From Knoellia aerolata DSM 18566 (GTDB taxonomy: Bacteria; Actinomycetota; Actinomycetes; Actinomycetales; Dermatophilaceae): a stretch of 64,000 nucleotides of DNA. Numbering within the stretch: position 1 is the first letter of the stretch; each line of letters starts with the position of its first letter. Positions 1 through 9,330 of this stretch are shown one piece after another. A model generated the notes under the pieces. It did no database searches, had not been told where the DNA came from, and saw only the letters and a list, made by a program, of their open reading frames with translations. A program made the position numbers and the translations under genes. The DNA is taken from contig NZ_AVPL01000006.1 in the NCBI RefSeq assembly GCF_000768695.1, positions 37,399 through 101,398 on the forward strand, given 5' to 3'.

Positions 1-1
1 C

Positions 2-835
2 GACCTCTACCAGCGCGGACGGGCCTCCGCGGGCCGGATCCTGCGGCTGCTCGACGAGCCGGTCACCGTCCCGGCGGGGACGGATGCCCTGCAGCGTCCG
101 GTGCGGGGGGCGGTGGAGCTCAGGGGGGTGCGCGCCGGGTACGGCGAGGGGCCGGTGGTCCTTCACGGCCTCGACATGGTGATCCCGGCGGGGGAGACCC
201 ACGCGATCGTCGGCGCCACCGGGTCGGGGAAGTCCACGCTGCTGCGCCTCGTGCTCCGCTTCGACGACCCCCGGGAGGGGGCGGTGCTCCTCGACGGGCG
301 CGACGTGCGTGAGCTCGATTGGGACTCGCTGCGCGGGTCGATGGGCTACGTCGCCCAGGACGTCTACATCTTCTCGGGGTCGGTGGCCGACAACATCGCC
401 TACGGGCGTCCCGACGCCAGCCGGGCGGAGATCCGCGCCGCGGCGGTGGCGGCGGCCGCCGTCGACTTCATCGACGCGCTGCCCGACGGGTTCGCGTCGC
501 ACCTGGGCGAGCGCGGCGTCAACCTCTCGGGCGGCCAGCGGCAGCGCGTCGCCCTCGCGCGAGCCCTCCTGCGCGACCCCGCCGTCCTCGTCCTCGACGA
601 GGCCACGAGCGCGGTCGACAACGAGACCGAGGCCGCCATCCAGGCATCGCTGCGCCGGGCGACCCTCGACCGGACGGCGATCGTCGTCGCCCACCGGCTC
701 TCGACGGTGCGGCACGCGCACCGCATCTGGGTCCTCGACGACGGCCAGGTGGCCGAGTCCGGAACCCACGAGGAGCTGCTGGCCTCCGGCGGCATCTACG
801 CCTCGCTGTGGAAGGTGCAGACGGGCGAGCTCTGA
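2..835 (+). CDS. ABC exporter, C-terminal nucleotide-binding domain (5' partial)
   Basis: This is the 3' part of an ABC transporter gene that starts before the window; the frame is open from base 2. The first ~20 residues (LYQRGRASAGRILRLLDEP) look like the link between a membrane domain and the ATPase of a fused exporter. The ATPase is complete: Walker A GATGSGKST at 212-238, a Q-loop (AQDVYIFSG), the signature LSGGQRQR, Walker B VLVLDEATS and the H-loop VAHRLST. It should power export as a homodimer or heterodimer at the membrane. The substrate cannot be told from this part. The next gene begins 58 bases downstream and is unrelated. Confidence 0.93.
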   Translation, partial: DLYQRGRASAGRILRLLDEPVTVPAGTDALQRPVRGAVELRGVRAGYGEGPVVLHGLDMVIPAGETHAIVGATGSGKSTLLRLVLRFDDPREGAVLLDGRDVRELDWDSLRGSMGYVAQDVYIFSGSVADNIAYGRPDASRAEIRAAAVAAAAVDFIDALPDGFASHLGERGVNLSGGQRQRVALARALLRDPAVLVLDEATSAVDNETEAAIQASLRRATLDRTAIVVAHRLSTVRHAHRIWVLDDGQVAESGTHEELLASGGIYASLWKVQTGEL

Positions 836-893
836 GCGGCCCACGTGCTGGCGCGGGCCGGTCGCTCGCCGGCGCATGTGCTGGACTTCCGGC

Positions 894-1571
894 ATGGATC
901 ACAGCGCAGTCGTCCTCGTCGCCCACGGCACCCGGGATGCGCGCGGGGCCGACACCGTGCGGCGGCTGGCGGCCCGCGTCGCCGGCGCCGTGCCGGCGCA
1001 GGAGGTGCGTCTGGCCTACGTCGACGTGCAGGAGCCGCTCGTCACGGAGGTGCTCGACGACCTGATGACCCGGCACGACGCGGTGCTCGTCGTGCCGCTC
1101 CTGCTCAGCCGGGGCTTCCACGTCGACGTCGACATCGCGCAGGCCGTCGCCGCGCACCCGGGCTCGCGCGCCGTGGCGCAGCTGGGTCCGGACCCGCTCC
1201 TCGCCGAGCGCATGGTGCAGGGACTCGAGGCAGCCGGTGTGCCCTCGACCGCGCACGTCGTCATGGCCGCGGCCGGCTCGAGCCGGGCGGAGGCGGCCGA
1301 GGACGTCGAGGCCGCCGCGGACCAGCTCGACGAGCGGTGGGGCGGCCCGGTGACCGTCGCCTACGCCGCGGGCACCGCGCCCTCTGTCCCCCATGCGGTG
1401 GCCGCGGCCCGGGCCGACGGTGCGACGTCGGTCGCCGTCGCGGCCTACCTGCTGGCGGAGGGCTTCTTCCACGACCGCCTGGCCGACGCGGGAGCGGACC
1501 ACGTCACCGCGCCCCTCGGCGACGACGACGCGGTCCTCGCCGTCATCCTGTCCCGCCTCACCACGGCCTGA
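894..1571 (+). CDS. CbiX-type sirohydrochlorin chelatase family protein
   Basis: A 225-residue protein of the CbiX/sirohydrochlorin chelatase family, which inserts cobalt or ferrous iron into sirohydrochlorin for cobalamin or siroheme. The N-terminal half has the family's VAHGTRD start (His11) and a second candidate metal-ligand histidine in SRGFHVDVD (His76). The second half repeats the fold in degenerate form (VMAAAGSSRAEA), the two-domain layout of long CbiX proteins. The ATG at 894 is chosen because the conserved core starts a few residues after it; no clear ribosome site is visible. No siroheme or cobalamin gene lies nearby, so the metal is not known. Confidence 0.82.
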   Translation: MDHSAVVLVAHGTRDARGADTVRRLAARVAGAVPAQEVRLAYVDVQEPLVTEVLDDLMTRHDAVLVVPLLLSRGFHVDVDIAQAVAAHPGSRAVAQLGPDPLLAERMVQGLEAAGVPSTAHVVMAAAGSSRAEAAEDVEAAADQLDERWGGPVTVAYAAGTAPSVPHAVAAARADGATSVAVAAYLLAEGFFHDRLADAGADHVTAPLGDDDAVLAVILSRLTTA

Positions 1572-1578
1572 CCCCGGG

Positions 1579-1971
1579 TCAACCCACCGGGAGGTCGTGG
1601 GCGACGGCGTGGTGCGGCTCGTAGAGCATCATGTCGTCGGCGCCGGGCACGGCCATGAAGACGAGGACCCCGAACCCCCGGTCGACCGGGTCGGTCGTGA
1701 ACTCGGCCCCCCGCGCGCGGAGCTCGTCCATGGTCGCCGCGAGGTCGTCGCACATGAGAGAGATGGAGTGGTGACGCGGCGCGTGGTCGTCGCCCTCACC
1801 GGACGTCGGATGCACGCCGAGCTCGCTCGGGCCCGAGCGGAAGATGGGCCACTCGGGTTCGCCCTCGGCCACCTCGTCCGCGGCGGAGGGCCACCGCAGG
1901 ACGTCGCGGAAGAAGGCTCGGGTCGCCGGGGCGTCGTCCGAGTAGACCAGGGTGTGGACCGCGGTGATCAT
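1579..1971 (-). CDS. VOC family (glyoxalase-like) protein
   Basis: A single-module vicinal-oxygen-chelate protein of 130 residues with the typical start ITAVHTLVYSDDAPATRAFF and a C-terminal segment (DRGFGVLVFMAVPGADDMMLYEP) matching the last strand of the fold. Such proteins act as dimers in glyoxalase, dioxygenase or drug-resistance roles; the substrate cannot be named. The ATG is fixed by the conserved N-terminus, yet a GGAGGG sits only about one base before it, an unusually short spacing. It is tail to tail with the CbiX gene, 7 bases apart. Confidence 0.8.
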   Translation of the reverse strand: MITAVHTLVYSDDAPATRAFFRDVLRWPSAADEVAEGEPEWPIFRSGPSELGVHPTSGEGDDHAPRHHSISLMCDDLAATMDELRARGAEFTTDPVDRGFGVLVFMAVPGADDMMLYEPHHAVAHDLPVG

Positions 1972-2026
1972 CCCTCCACGGTAGGCCGGTCGGACCGCCT
2001 GCGGCAGGTCCTTGACGCGATGCCGC

Positions 2027-3109
2027 TCAGGTCGTGATGTCGCGGTGCCAGGACTCGGTCCGGTACACCGTGCCCCACCCCATCGAGACGTAGAGACCGT
2101 TTGCCCCGGTCGGCGAGTCGTCGTCGACCTCGAGCCCCACCCGGCTGTGCCCGCGCTGCGCGGCGTCCCGGATCACGGTGTGGAGCAGGGCCTTGGCGAC
2201 GCCCCGTCCCCGGGACAGGCGGTGGACGCCGATGTAGTCGACGTAGGAGCCGAACGCGCCCGATGCGTCGGGCGGCAGGATCGTCGCGACGAGAGCGCCG
2301 CCGGGCACGACCTCGCCCTCGACCTCGAGCTCGGCGATCCACCAGTGGTCCCAGCGGTGACCGGGGTCCTCCCGCAGCCGTGACAGGAACTCCGGGAACG
2401 ACTCGCGGTAGCTGTTGAAGTGGTCGGCGAACGACTCCTCGAGCATCCGGTGCACCGTCTGCAGGTCGGCGGCCACCGGCAGCCCGTTGTCGTGCTTGCG
2501 GACCCGTCGGATCCTCACGCCCTCCCGAGGCCCGGGCAGCGCCCCGGCCGCGGCCTCCTCGGGCCGCACCGGTCTCGACATCTGCAGCCAGGACCGCGTG
2601 TGGCGGTAGCCCGCGGCCGAGAGCCAGCGGCGCTGGCGCCCGTCGTCGGCGTAGGCGCCGGAGTCGAGCTGGGTGCCGGGGAGGTCCCGGCCGCCGGCGA
2701 TGACGCGTCCCGCCTCCTCCGACCACGCGAACAGGGCGGTCGCCAGCGCGTCGGCGTGCGGCTCGTCGAGGGCCGGGTCGACGAGCACCTCGACGAGGGT
2801 GCGTCCGGCCGCGCGGTCGTGGATCGACGCCCAGCCGACGACCCGGCCGTCGGCGTCGGCCACGACAGCCTGGTGGCGCGTCCACGACCCGGTGCCGGCG
2901 ACGTTGCTCTCGACCGTGTCGGAGTCGACCGAGCCGGACCCCTTGACCGCCCGCTGGTGCGCCTCGGAGAGGGCCACGAGCGCGACCACGTCGTCGCGCG
3001 AGGGGACGCGCGCGACCCAGCCGTCCGGCATACCGGAGAGGTCGGGCAGCCCGGACTGGTGCGGCGGGATCTCGGTCTCGGACAGCGGGTCCGGCGTCTC
3101 GGCGCTCAC
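2027..3109 (-). CDS. tandem GNAT acetyltransferase
   Basis: A 360-residue protein with two GNAT folds. The C-terminal one is the better conserved, with the acetyl-CoA loop SRGRGVAKALL, then GLEVDDDSPTGANGLY and a terminal MGWGTVYRTESW strand. The N-terminal half (VVGWASIHDRAAG... LATALFAWSEEAG) looks like a degenerate GNAT copy. The overall form resembles mycothiol synthase (MshD) and its relatives, but I see nothing that fixes the substrate. Its ATG overlaps the stop of the upstream HAD gene by 4 bases, so the two are co-translated. Confidence 0.8.
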   Translation of the reverse strand: MSAETPDPLSETEIPPHQSGLPDLSGMPDGWVARVPSRDDVVALVALSEAHQRAVKGSGSVDSDTVESNVAGTGSWTRHQAVVADADGRVVGWASIHDRAAGRTLVEVLVDPALDEPHADALATALFAWSEEAGRVIAGGRDLPGTQLDSGAYADDGRQRRWLSAAGYRHTRSWLQMSRPVRPEEAAAGALPGPREGVRIRRVRKHDNGLPVAADLQTVHRMLEESFADHFNSYRESFPEFLSRLREDPGHRWDHWWIAELEVEGEVVPGGALVATILPPDASGAFGSYVDYIGVHRLSRGRGVAKALLHTVIRDAAQRGHSRVGLEVDDDSPTGANGLYVSMGWGTVYRTESWHRDITT

Positions 3110-3903
3110 GCGATGGGTCCGCCCGTCGCGACGAGCGGGACGAGGTCGGCGATCGAGTCCATCACCGCGGTCGGGCGGTACGGGAAGTGCTCCACCTGGG
3201 CCGGGGTGGTCGATCCGGTGAGCACGAGGACGGTGCGCAGCCCCGCCTCGAGACCCGACACGACGTCGGTGTCCATCCGGTCGCCGATCATCACCGTCGA
3301 CTCGGAGTGGGCGTCGAGGCGGTTGAGGGCGCTGCGCATCATGAGCGGGTTCGGCTTCCCGACGTAGTAGGGCTGGCGGCCGGTCGCGGTCGAGATGAGC
3401 GCGGCGACCGACCCCGTCGCCGGGAGGATGCCCTCCGGTGACGGGCCGCTGACGTCCGGGTTGGTCGCGATGAAGCGGGCGCCCTTCTCGATGAGCCGGA
3501 TCGCCTGGGTGATCTGCTCGAAGGAGTAGGTGCGCGTCTCGCCGAGCACGACGTAGTCCGGCTTGCGGCTCGTGAGGATGTAGCCGACGTCGTGCAGTGC
3601 CGTGGTGAGGCCGGCTTCGCCGACGACGTAGGCCGTGCCCTGCGGCCGCTGGTCCGCGAGAAACTGCGCCGTCGCCATGGCCGAGGTCCAGATCGCCTTC
3701 TCCGGGACGTCGATGCCGCTCGCGAGGAGGCGCGCGCGCAGGTCGCGGGCCGTGTAGATCGAGTTGTTCGTGAGGACGAGGAACGGGCGGCCGGCGCTCT
3801 GCAGTGCCGCGAGGAAGTCGGCGGCTCCGGGGATCGCGTGCTCCTCGTGCACGAGGACGCCGTCCATGTCGGTGAGCCAGGTCTGGACCGCGGGCCCGGT
3901 CAC
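3106..3903 (-). CDS. HAD-IIA family phosphatase (NagD-like)
   Basis: A 265-residue HAD-superfamily hydrolase of the NagD/HAD-IIA type, which dephosphorylates small phosphometabolites. Motif I is TDMDGVLV (Asp12 nucleophile, Asp14 acid/base), motif II is VLTNNS, the lysine motif is VGKPNP, and motif IV is [10 protein letters not shown]. The cap between motifs II and III has the HAD-IIA length. The start is GTG at 3903, backed by AGAGG about 7 bases upstream; the ATG 17 bases further up is out of frame and stops at once. It is the first gene of a two-gene operon with the tandem acetyltransferase. Confidence 0.88.
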   Translation of the reverse strand: MTGPAVQTWLTDMDGVLVHEEHAIPGAADFLAALQSAGRPFLVLTNNSIYTARDLRARLLASGIDVPEKAIWTSAMATAQFLADQRPQGTAYVVGEAGLTTALHDVGYILTSRKPDYVVLGETRTYSFEQITQAIRLIEKGARFIATNPDVSGPSPEGILPATGSVAALISTATGRQPYYVGKPNPLMMRSALNRLDAHSESTVMIGDRMDTDVVSGLEAGLRTVLVLTGSTTPAQVEHFPYRPTAVMDSIADLVPLVATGGPIA

Positions 3904-3950
3904 TGCGATGCCTCTGTCATGGCGCCATTGTCGCGCCTTACGGTGGAGTC

Positions 3951-5354
3951 ATGGCGCAACCGACCGCACACCGCACCGAATCCGACACGATGGGCAGCAT
4001 CGAGGTCCCCGCCGAGGCCTACTGGGGCGCGCAGACCCAGCGCAGCATCGAGAACTTCGACATCGGCCGCGACACCTTCGTCTGGGGCCGCCCGATGATC
4101 CGCGCGCTCGGCATCCTCAAGAAGGCTGCCGCGCTGGCGAACGGCGAGCTGGGCGAGCTCCCCGCCGACGTGGCCGACCTCGTGGCGCGCGCCGCCGACG
4201 ACGTCATCTCGGGCTCGCTCGACGCGCAGTTCCCGCTCGTCGTGTTCCAGACCGGCTCCGGGACGCAGTCCAACATGAACGCCAACGAGGTCGTGTCCAA
4301 CCGTGCCATCGAGATCGCGGGCGGCGAGCGCGGCTCCAAGACCCCGGTCCACCCCAACGACCACGTCAACCGCGGCCAGTCGAGCAACGACACCTTCCCG
4401 ACCGCGATGCACATCGCCGTCGTGCTCGAGGTCGTCGAGCGTCTCGAGCCCGCCGTCGCGGAGCTGCGCGCGGTCCTCGACGAGAAGCGGACGGCATACG
4501 CCGACGTCGTCATGGTCGGCCGCACCCACCTCCAGGACGCGACCCCGGTGACGCTCGGACAGGTCTTCGGCGGCTGGGTCGCGCAGGTCGACGAGGCGAT
4601 GCTCGCCTTGTCGTATGCCGTCGAGTCGGCTCGTGCGCTCGCCATCGGTGGCACGGCGGTCGGCACCGGGCTCAACGCCCACCCCCGGTTCGGGGCGCTC
4701 GCGGCGGAGAAGATCGCGGCCGAGACCGGGCAGCCGTTCCGCCAGGCACCGGACCTCTTCGCGGCGCTGTCGGCCCACGACGCGCTCGTCGGAGTGAGCG
4801 CCGGCCTGCGCACGCTCGGGGGTGTCCTCATGAAGCTCGCCAACGACGTCCGGTGGTACGCCTCCGGGCCGCGCAACGGGCTCGGCGAGCTGCGCATCCC
4901 CGAGAACGAGCCGGGCTCCTCGATCATGCCGGGCAAGGTCAACCCGACCCAGGCCGAGGCGCTGACGATGGTGGCGACGCGGGTGTTCGGCAACGACGCG
5001 ACCGTGGCGTTCGCCGGCTCGCAGGGCAACTTCCAGCTCAACGTCTACAAGCCGGTGATGGCGCACGCGGTGCTCGAGTCGATCCGGCTCCTCGCCGACG
5101 GCTGCCGGTCGTTCACGGCGCACTGCGCCCGCGGCATCGAGCCGAACGCCGAGCGGATCCGGGCCAACCTCGAGAGCAACCTCATGCTCGTCACGGCGCT
5201 CAACCGCCACATCGGCTACGACAAGGCGGCGGCCATCGCCAAGAACGCGCACAAGCAGGGGCTGAGCCTGCGCGAGTCGGCGCTCGCGTCGGGTCACGTC
5301 ACGGGCGAGCAGTTCGACGAGTGGGTCGTCCCGGAGGACATGACCCACCCCTGA
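3951..5354 (+). CDS. fumC: class II fumarate hydratase
   Basis: A 467-residue iron-independent fumarase converting fumarate to malate in the TCA cycle in the cytoplasm. The N-terminus [20 protein letters not shown] and the signature loop [13 protein letters not shown] are diagnostic of FumC, and [14 protein letters not shown] and [12 protein letters not shown] are the other active-site regions. Length matches the family. The ATG at 3951 follows GGTGGAG. It is divergent from the HAD gene with 47 bases between them, which must hold both promoters. Confidence 0.97.
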   Translation: MAQPTAHRTESDTMGSIEVPAEAYWGAQTQRSIENFDIGRDTFVWGRPMIRALGILKKAAALANGELGELPADVADLVARAADDVISGSLDAQFPLVVFQTGSGTQSNMNANEVVSNRAIEIAGGERGSKTPVHPNDHVNRGQSSNDTFPTAMHIAVVLEVVERLEPAVAELRAVLDEKRTAYADVVMVGRTHLQDATPVTLGQVFGGWVAQVDEAMLALSYAVESARALAIGGTAVGTGLNAHPRFGALAAEKIAAETGQPFRQAPDLFAALSAHDALVGVSAGLRTLGGVLMKLANDVRWYASGPRNGLGELRIPENEPGSSIMPGKVNPTQAEALTMVATRVFGNDATVAFAGSQGNFQLNVYKPVMAHAVLESIRLLADGCRSFTAHCARGIEPNAERIRANLESNLMLVTALNRHIGYDKAAAIAKNAHKQGLSLRESALASGHVTGEQFDEWVVPEDMTHP

Positions 5355-5360
5355 GCCGGC

Positions 5361-5400
5361 GGGGACCGGGACGGGCCGGACGGACCGGGACGGACCGGGG
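5361..5400. repeat. short G-rich 10-bp tandem repeat
   Basis: The gap between the convergent ends of fumC and the DUF5990-like gene holds about four related 10-base units; the last two (5381-5390 and 5391-5400, CGGACCGGGA and CGGACCGGGG) differ by one base. No protein is encoded. It could have arisen by slippage; I see no clear hairpin. Confidence 0.5.
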
Positions 5401-5409
5401 TGCGGTCGG

Positions 5410-5829
5410 TCAGGCCAGGGTCCAGCGGATCGCCGGCGGCCGCACCGCCGCGCACACCGGCCGGCCGCCGGCGTCGGTGAGCGGGAGCCTGGCCTGCAGG
5501 GTCGCGCCCGGGCGAGCGGTCGCCATCTCGGCCGGGTCGAGGACGCCCAGCATGAGCTTGGCGCGGCGGGACGTGACGAACCCCGAGCCGTCGTCGTGGC
5601 CCCAGCAGAGGTAGAGGAACCGGTCGCCGCGCTTGCCCTGCACCCACGGCCCGCGGTAGTCGACGCCGGCCGGGGTGAGGACGACGTCGAGCTCGGCCTC
5701 GAAGGTCATCGACGAACCGGCCACCGGGCGGGGTGCGACGACCTCCCGCCCACGCTGCAGGCCGACGAGGACCTCGTTGCCGGCGACGACCGGCGACGGC
5801 AGCGAGGAGCCCACGATGCGCACGTCCAT
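5410..5829 (-). CDS. conserved hypothetical protein (DUF5990-like)
   Basis: A 139-residue soluble protein that I take to be DUF5990 family: N-terminus [13 protein letters not shown], then [13 protein letters not shown], and the segment [18 protein letters not shown]. Function is unknown. There is no signal peptide or membrane segment; the fold is probably all beta. The ATG at 5829 has a weak AGGA 11 bases upstream. It converges on fumC. Confidence 0.7.
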   Translation of the reverse strand: MDVRIVGSSLPSPVVAGNEVLVGLQRGREVVAPRPVAGSSMTFEAELDVVLTPAGVDYRGPWVQGKRGDRFLYLCWGHDDGSGFVTSRRAKLMLGVLDPAEMATARPGATLQARLPLTDAGGRPVCAAVRPPAIRWTLA

Positions 5830-5892
5830 GCCGCCATCCTGCCCGTGGGCCGAGCCGGTGCCGGGTCGCCGCCGCCGACTAGGTTGGTCGCC

Positions 5893-7710
5893 ATGAACTT
5901 CACCGCTCCCTCACCCCACGCCGGCATGGGCGCCGTCCCGGTCGAGGACGGCGTGACCTTCCGGGTCTGGGCGCCGCACGCCACGCGGCTGTGGGTCATC
6001 GGCGACTTCAACGGGTGGGACGGCGGCAACAACCCGCAGCTCGAGCGCGACGGCGACGGCTCCTCCGACCTGTGGTCGGTGCACGTGCCGGGCGCCAAGG
6101 CGGGTCAGGAGTACCAGTTCCAGCTCGACACGGGCTCCGAGGTCGTGTGGCGCGCCGACCCCTACGCGCGCCAGATGACGAGCTCCGTCGGCAACTGCGT
6201 CGTCTACGACCCCCACTCCTTCGACTGGGGCGACAACAACTTCCGTATGCCGGACTGGGACGACGTCGTCATCTACGAGCTCCACGTGGGCACCTTCTCC
6301 GGCGACGGCCAGAAGCGCGGGAGCTTCGACTCTGCCATCGGACGGCTGGAGCACCTGCGCGACCTCGGGGTCTCGGTCATCCAGGTCATGCCGCCGTTCG
6401 AGTACGCCGGCGACATCTCCTGGGGCTACAACCCGAGCCACCTGTTCGCCGTGGAGTCCGGCTACGGCGGGCCCGACGCCTTCAAGCAGTTCATCCGGGC
6501 GGCGCACGAGCAGCGGATGGCCGTCATCGTCGACGTCGTCCACAACCACATCGGCCCCTCGGACCTCGACCTGTGGCGCTTCGACGGCTGGCACGAGGGC
6601 GAGGGTGGCGGCATCTACTTCTACAACGACCACCGGGCCGACACCCCGTGGGGCGCGACGCGGCCGGACTACGGCCGGGCGGAGGTGCGGGGGTTCCTGC
6701 GTGACAGCGCGATGCTCTGGCTCGAGGAGTTCCACTGCGACGGGCTGCGGTTCGACGCGACCAACTACATCCGCTCCGTCACCGGCGGCACCTGGGACGA
6801 CGGGGCGGCCATCCCCGACGGCGCCGACTACCTCGGCTGGCTGACGAGCGAGATCCGGGCCAACCAGCCGTGGAAGCTCCTCATCGCCGAGGACCTCCAG
6901 GATGACCTCGCGGTCATCGCCTCCCCGGACGACGGCGGGCTCGGCTTCCACGCCCAGTGGGACGCCGGCTTCGTCCACCCGGTGCGCAAGGCGCTCACCG
7001 AGCTGAGCGACGAGCACCGCGACATGGCGGCGGTCGTCGAGGCCGTCGTCGGCGAGGGGCGCGGCCCGTCCGGCTCGCGGGTCATCTACACCGAGTCGCA
7101 CGACGAGGTCGCCAACGGCAAGACGCGGCTGCCCGAGGCGGTCGCCCCCGGTGACGCCGACTCCTGGGCGGCCAAGAAGCGGGCCGCGCTCGGCTTCGTC
7201 ACCGTCATGTGCGCCCCCGGCCTGCCGATGCTGTTCCAGGGGCAGGAGTTCCTCGAGGACCGGTGGTTCGACGACTCGGTCGCGCTCGACTGGGGCAAGT
7301 TCGACCTCCACTCCGGCATCGTCGCCCTGCACCGCGACCTCATCCGGCTGCGCCGCAACACCGACGGCGTCAGCCGCGGGCTGCGCGGCGCCGGGATCCG
7401 CCCGCTCCGAGTGGACGACGAGGCCAAGATCATCGCCCTGCACCGCTGGGCCGAGGGTGGCGTGCACGACGACACGGTGGTCGTCCTCAACTTCGCCACC
7501 CGGTCCCACCACGAGCTCGCGGTGGGGCTGCCGGCGCCGGGACACTGGAAGGTCCGGTTCAACTCGGACTCGCCGCACTACGCACCGGAGTTCGGGGGCC
7601 ACGACGCCTTCGACGTGGAGGCGGACGGGCCGGCGATGGACGGCTGCGACCAGAGCGCCACCCTCATGCTCGGCCCCTACAGCGCCGTCGTCCTCACCCG
7701 CGAGTCCTGA
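5893..7710 (+). CDS. GH13 alpha-glucan branching-enzyme-like protein with CBM48
   Basis: A 605-residue glycoside hydrolase family 13 enzyme with an N-terminal CBM48-like domain (VTFRVWAPHATRLWVIGDFN, about residues 15-100) and a complete barrel: region I DVVHNHIG, region II GLRFDATNYI (Asp nucleophile), region III LLIAEDLQ (Glu acid/base) and region IV YTESHDEV (Asp). The SHDE form of region IV fits branching enzymes and their relatives better than amylases, so transfer of alpha-1,4 glucan chains to 1,6 positions is the best guess. The ATG is chosen because the CBM48 starts just after it. A GlgC-like gene lies far off at 41.1 kb. It converges on the aminotransferase. Confidence 0.85.
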   Translation: MNFTAPSPHAGMGAVPVEDGVTFRVWAPHATRLWVIGDFNGWDGGNNPQLERDGDGSSDLWSVHVPGAKAGQEYQFQLDTGSEVVWRADPYARQMTSSVGNCVVYDPHSFDWGDNNFRMPDWDDVVIYELHVGTFSGDGQKRGSFDSAIGRLEHLRDLGVSVIQVMPPFEYAGDISWGYNPSHLFAVESGYGGPDAFKQFIRAAHEQRMAVIVDVVHNHIGPSDLDLWRFDGWHEGEGGGIYFYNDHRADTPWGATRPDYGRAEVRGFLRDSAMLWLEEFHCDGLRFDATNYIRSVTGGTWDDGAAIPDGADYLGWLTSEIRANQPWKLLIAEDLQDDLAVIASPDDGGLGFHAQWDAGFVHPVRKALTELSDEHRDMAAVVEAVVGEGRGPSGSRVIYTESHDEVANGKTRLPEAVAPGDADSWAAKKRAALGFVTVMCAPGLPMLFQGQEFLEDRWFDDSVALDWGKFDLHSGIVALHRDLIRLRRNTDGVSRGLRGAGIRPLRVDDEAKIIALHRWAEGGVHDDTVVVLNFATRSHHELAVGLPAPGHWKVRFNSDSPHYAPEFGGHDAFDVEADGPAMDGCDQSATLMLGPYSAVVLTRES

Positions 7711-7731
7711 CCCTGCCCGTCCCCCGGGTCA
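7708..7731. terminator. candidate bidirectional terminator hairpin between convergent genes
   Basis: TGACCC at 7708-7713 and GGGTCA at 7726-7731 form a 6-bp inverted repeat whose two ends are the stop codons of the two convergent genes. There is no U-tract, as is common in high-GC actinobacteria. Support is structural only. Confidence 0.4.
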
Positions 7732-9099
7732 GTCGGTGACGTGGGCGTCGGCGACGGTGAGCGCCGAGTCGAGGATCTCCAGACCCTGGCGCATCTCGTC
7801 GGCAGTCGTCGTGCACGGCGGAACGACGTGAGTCCGGTTGAAGTGGACGAACGGCCAGAGCCCACCCTTGCGGCAGGCCGCCGCGAACTCGTTCATCGGG
7901 GCGGCGGCCGCACCGGAGGCGTTGAACGGGACCATCGGCTCGCGGGTCTCGCGTGATCGCACCAGCTCGACGGCATACATGAAGCCGACACCGCGGACCT
8001 CGCCCACGCAGGGGTGGCGCTCCGCGATGGCCTCCAGCCCGGGCCGCAGGACCGTCTCCTCGACACCGCGCACGTGCTCGAGGATGCCCTCGTCGCGGAA
8101 GATGCCGATCGAGGCCACCGCCGACGCGCAGGCGAGCGGGTGGCCCGAGTAGGTGAGCCCGCCGGGGTAGGGCCGGTCGGCGAAGGTCGCCGCGATGGCG
8201 GCCGAGATCACCACCCCGCCGAGCGGGACGTAGCCGGAGTTCACCCCCTTGGCGAAGCAGATGAGGTCGGGGGTGACGTCCCAGCGGTCGACCGCGAACC
8301 ACTCGCCACACCGGCCGAACCCGGCCATGACCTCGTCGGCGATGAAGACGATCCCGTGCTCGTCGCAGATCCGGCGCACGCCCTCGAGGTAGCCGTCCGG
8401 CGGCACGAGCACGCCGTTGGTGCCGACGACCGTCTCGAGCATGATCGCGGCGATCGTCGCCGGGCCCTCGACCATGATCGTGTCGCGCAGGTGCTGGAGG
8501 GCCCGCTCGCACTCCTCCGCCTCGGTGCTCGCGTGGAACGCGGACCGGTAGAGGTAGGGGCCCCAGAAGTGGACGATCCCGGGGATCGACGGCTCGGAGC
8601 CCCAGCGTCGGGGGTCGCCGGTGGCCGCGATGGCCCCGGCGGTCGCGCCGTGGTAGCTGCGGTAGGTCGTGAGCACCTTGTGGCGACCGGTGTGCAGCCG
8701 GGCCATCCGCATCGCGTTCTCGGTCGCCTCCGCCCCACCGTTGGTGAAGAAGACCGCGTCGAGGTCGCCGGGGGCCAGTTCGGCGATGAGCCGGGCCGCC
8801 TCGGAGCGCGACTCGTTGGCGAAGGCCGGCGACACGGTGAGCAGCTTCTCGGCCTGCTCCTGGATGGCGGCGACGAGCCTGGGGTGCTGGTAGCCGATGT
8901 TGACGTTGACGAGCTGGCTCGAGAAGTCGAGGTAGCGGGTGCCGTCGGCGGTCCAGAAGTGCGAGCCCCGGGCCCGCGTGATCTCGGCCGGGGAGATCTG
9001 CGCCTGCGCGGACCACGAGTGGAAGACGTGGGCGCGGTCGGCAGCAGCCGTGGGGGTGCTGGGAACTGGGGGGCTCGGCGTGGTCACCTTCGCCAGCAT
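7729..9099 (-). CDS. class III PLP-dependent aminotransferase
   Basis: A 456-residue fold-type I aminotransferase of the class III (omega/acetylornithine-like) group. The substrate-side motif FFTNGGAEATENAMRMAR, the Asp motif IVFIADEVMAGFGR and the PLP-lysine motif LICFAKGVNSGY are all present, as is TYSGHPLACA. The sequence most resembles taurine or beta-alanine:pyruvate/2-oxoglutarate aminotransferases, but there is no sulfonate gene nearby, so I leave the amine donor open. The start is uncertain: ATG at 9099 has no ribosome site, while an in-frame GTG at 9085-9087 follows GCGAAG. Confidence 0.88.
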   Translation of the reverse strand: MLAKVTTPSPPVPSTPTAAADRAHVFHSWSAQAQISPAEITRARGSHFWTADGTRYLDFSSQLVNVNIGYQHPRLVAAIQEQAEKLLTVSPAFANESRSEAARLIAELAPGDLDAVFFTNGGAEATENAMRMARLHTGRHKVLTTYRSYHGATAGAIAATGDPRRWGSEPSIPGIVHFWGPYLYRSAFHASTEAEECERALQHLRDTIMVEGPATIAAIMLETVVGTNGVLVPPDGYLEGVRRICDEHGIVFIADEVMAGFGRCGEWFAVDRWDVTPDLICFAKGVNSGYVPLGGVVISAAIAATFADRPYPGGLTYSGHPLACASAVASIGIFRDEGILEHVRGVEETVLRPGLEAIAERHPCVGEVRGVGFMYAVELVRSRETREPMVPFNASGAAAAPMNEFAAACRKGGLWPFVHFNRTHVVPPCTTTADEMRQGLEILDSALTVADAHVTD

Positions 9100-9181
9100 A
9101 GGAGGACCGACGACGCGCGGCGCGTGTCACCTGGTTGATTTCTGTTCAAAACCCGTCGACCTCGCTAGGGTGTACAGCAGC

Positions 9182-9271
9182 CGGGCGCGCGTCGTGAATC
9201 CCTGTACCGACGCGCGCCCGTGGCGTGTCCCCGCCCGGTGCGGGGCGGGCCCGTGGATGAAGTCCGGGCCC
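9182..9271 (+). promoter_or_regulatory. structured leader upstream of thioredoxin (three hairpins)
   Basis: Three consecutive inverted repeats fill the gap before trxA. A perfect 13-bp stem pairs 9182-9194 with 9208-9220 around a 13-nt loop; a 6-bp stem pairs 9229-9234 with 9240-9245; a 7-bp stem pairs 9247-9253 with 9265-9271 around an 11-nt loop. Two copies of TTGACCCC (9279 and 9303) follow before the AGAGGAG ribosome site at 9316-9322. I match it to no known riboswitch. It could be a regulatory 5' UTR, a protein site, or partly a terminator. Confidence 0.5.
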
Positions 9272-9330
9272 CCGCGTGTTGACCCCCGTGAAGCACACGA
9301 CCTTGACCCCGCTCCAGAGGAGATTCCTGC

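Noticed and set aside
5355..5409. Terminator between fumC and the DUF5990-like gene.
   Set aside because: Only tandem G-rich decamers are present; no stem of useful length could be drawn.
9181..9300. Known riboswitch or tRNA in the thioredoxin leader.
   Set aside because: The stems do not fit tRNA, SAM, cobalamin, TPP or fluoride patterns that I know; left as an unassigned leader.
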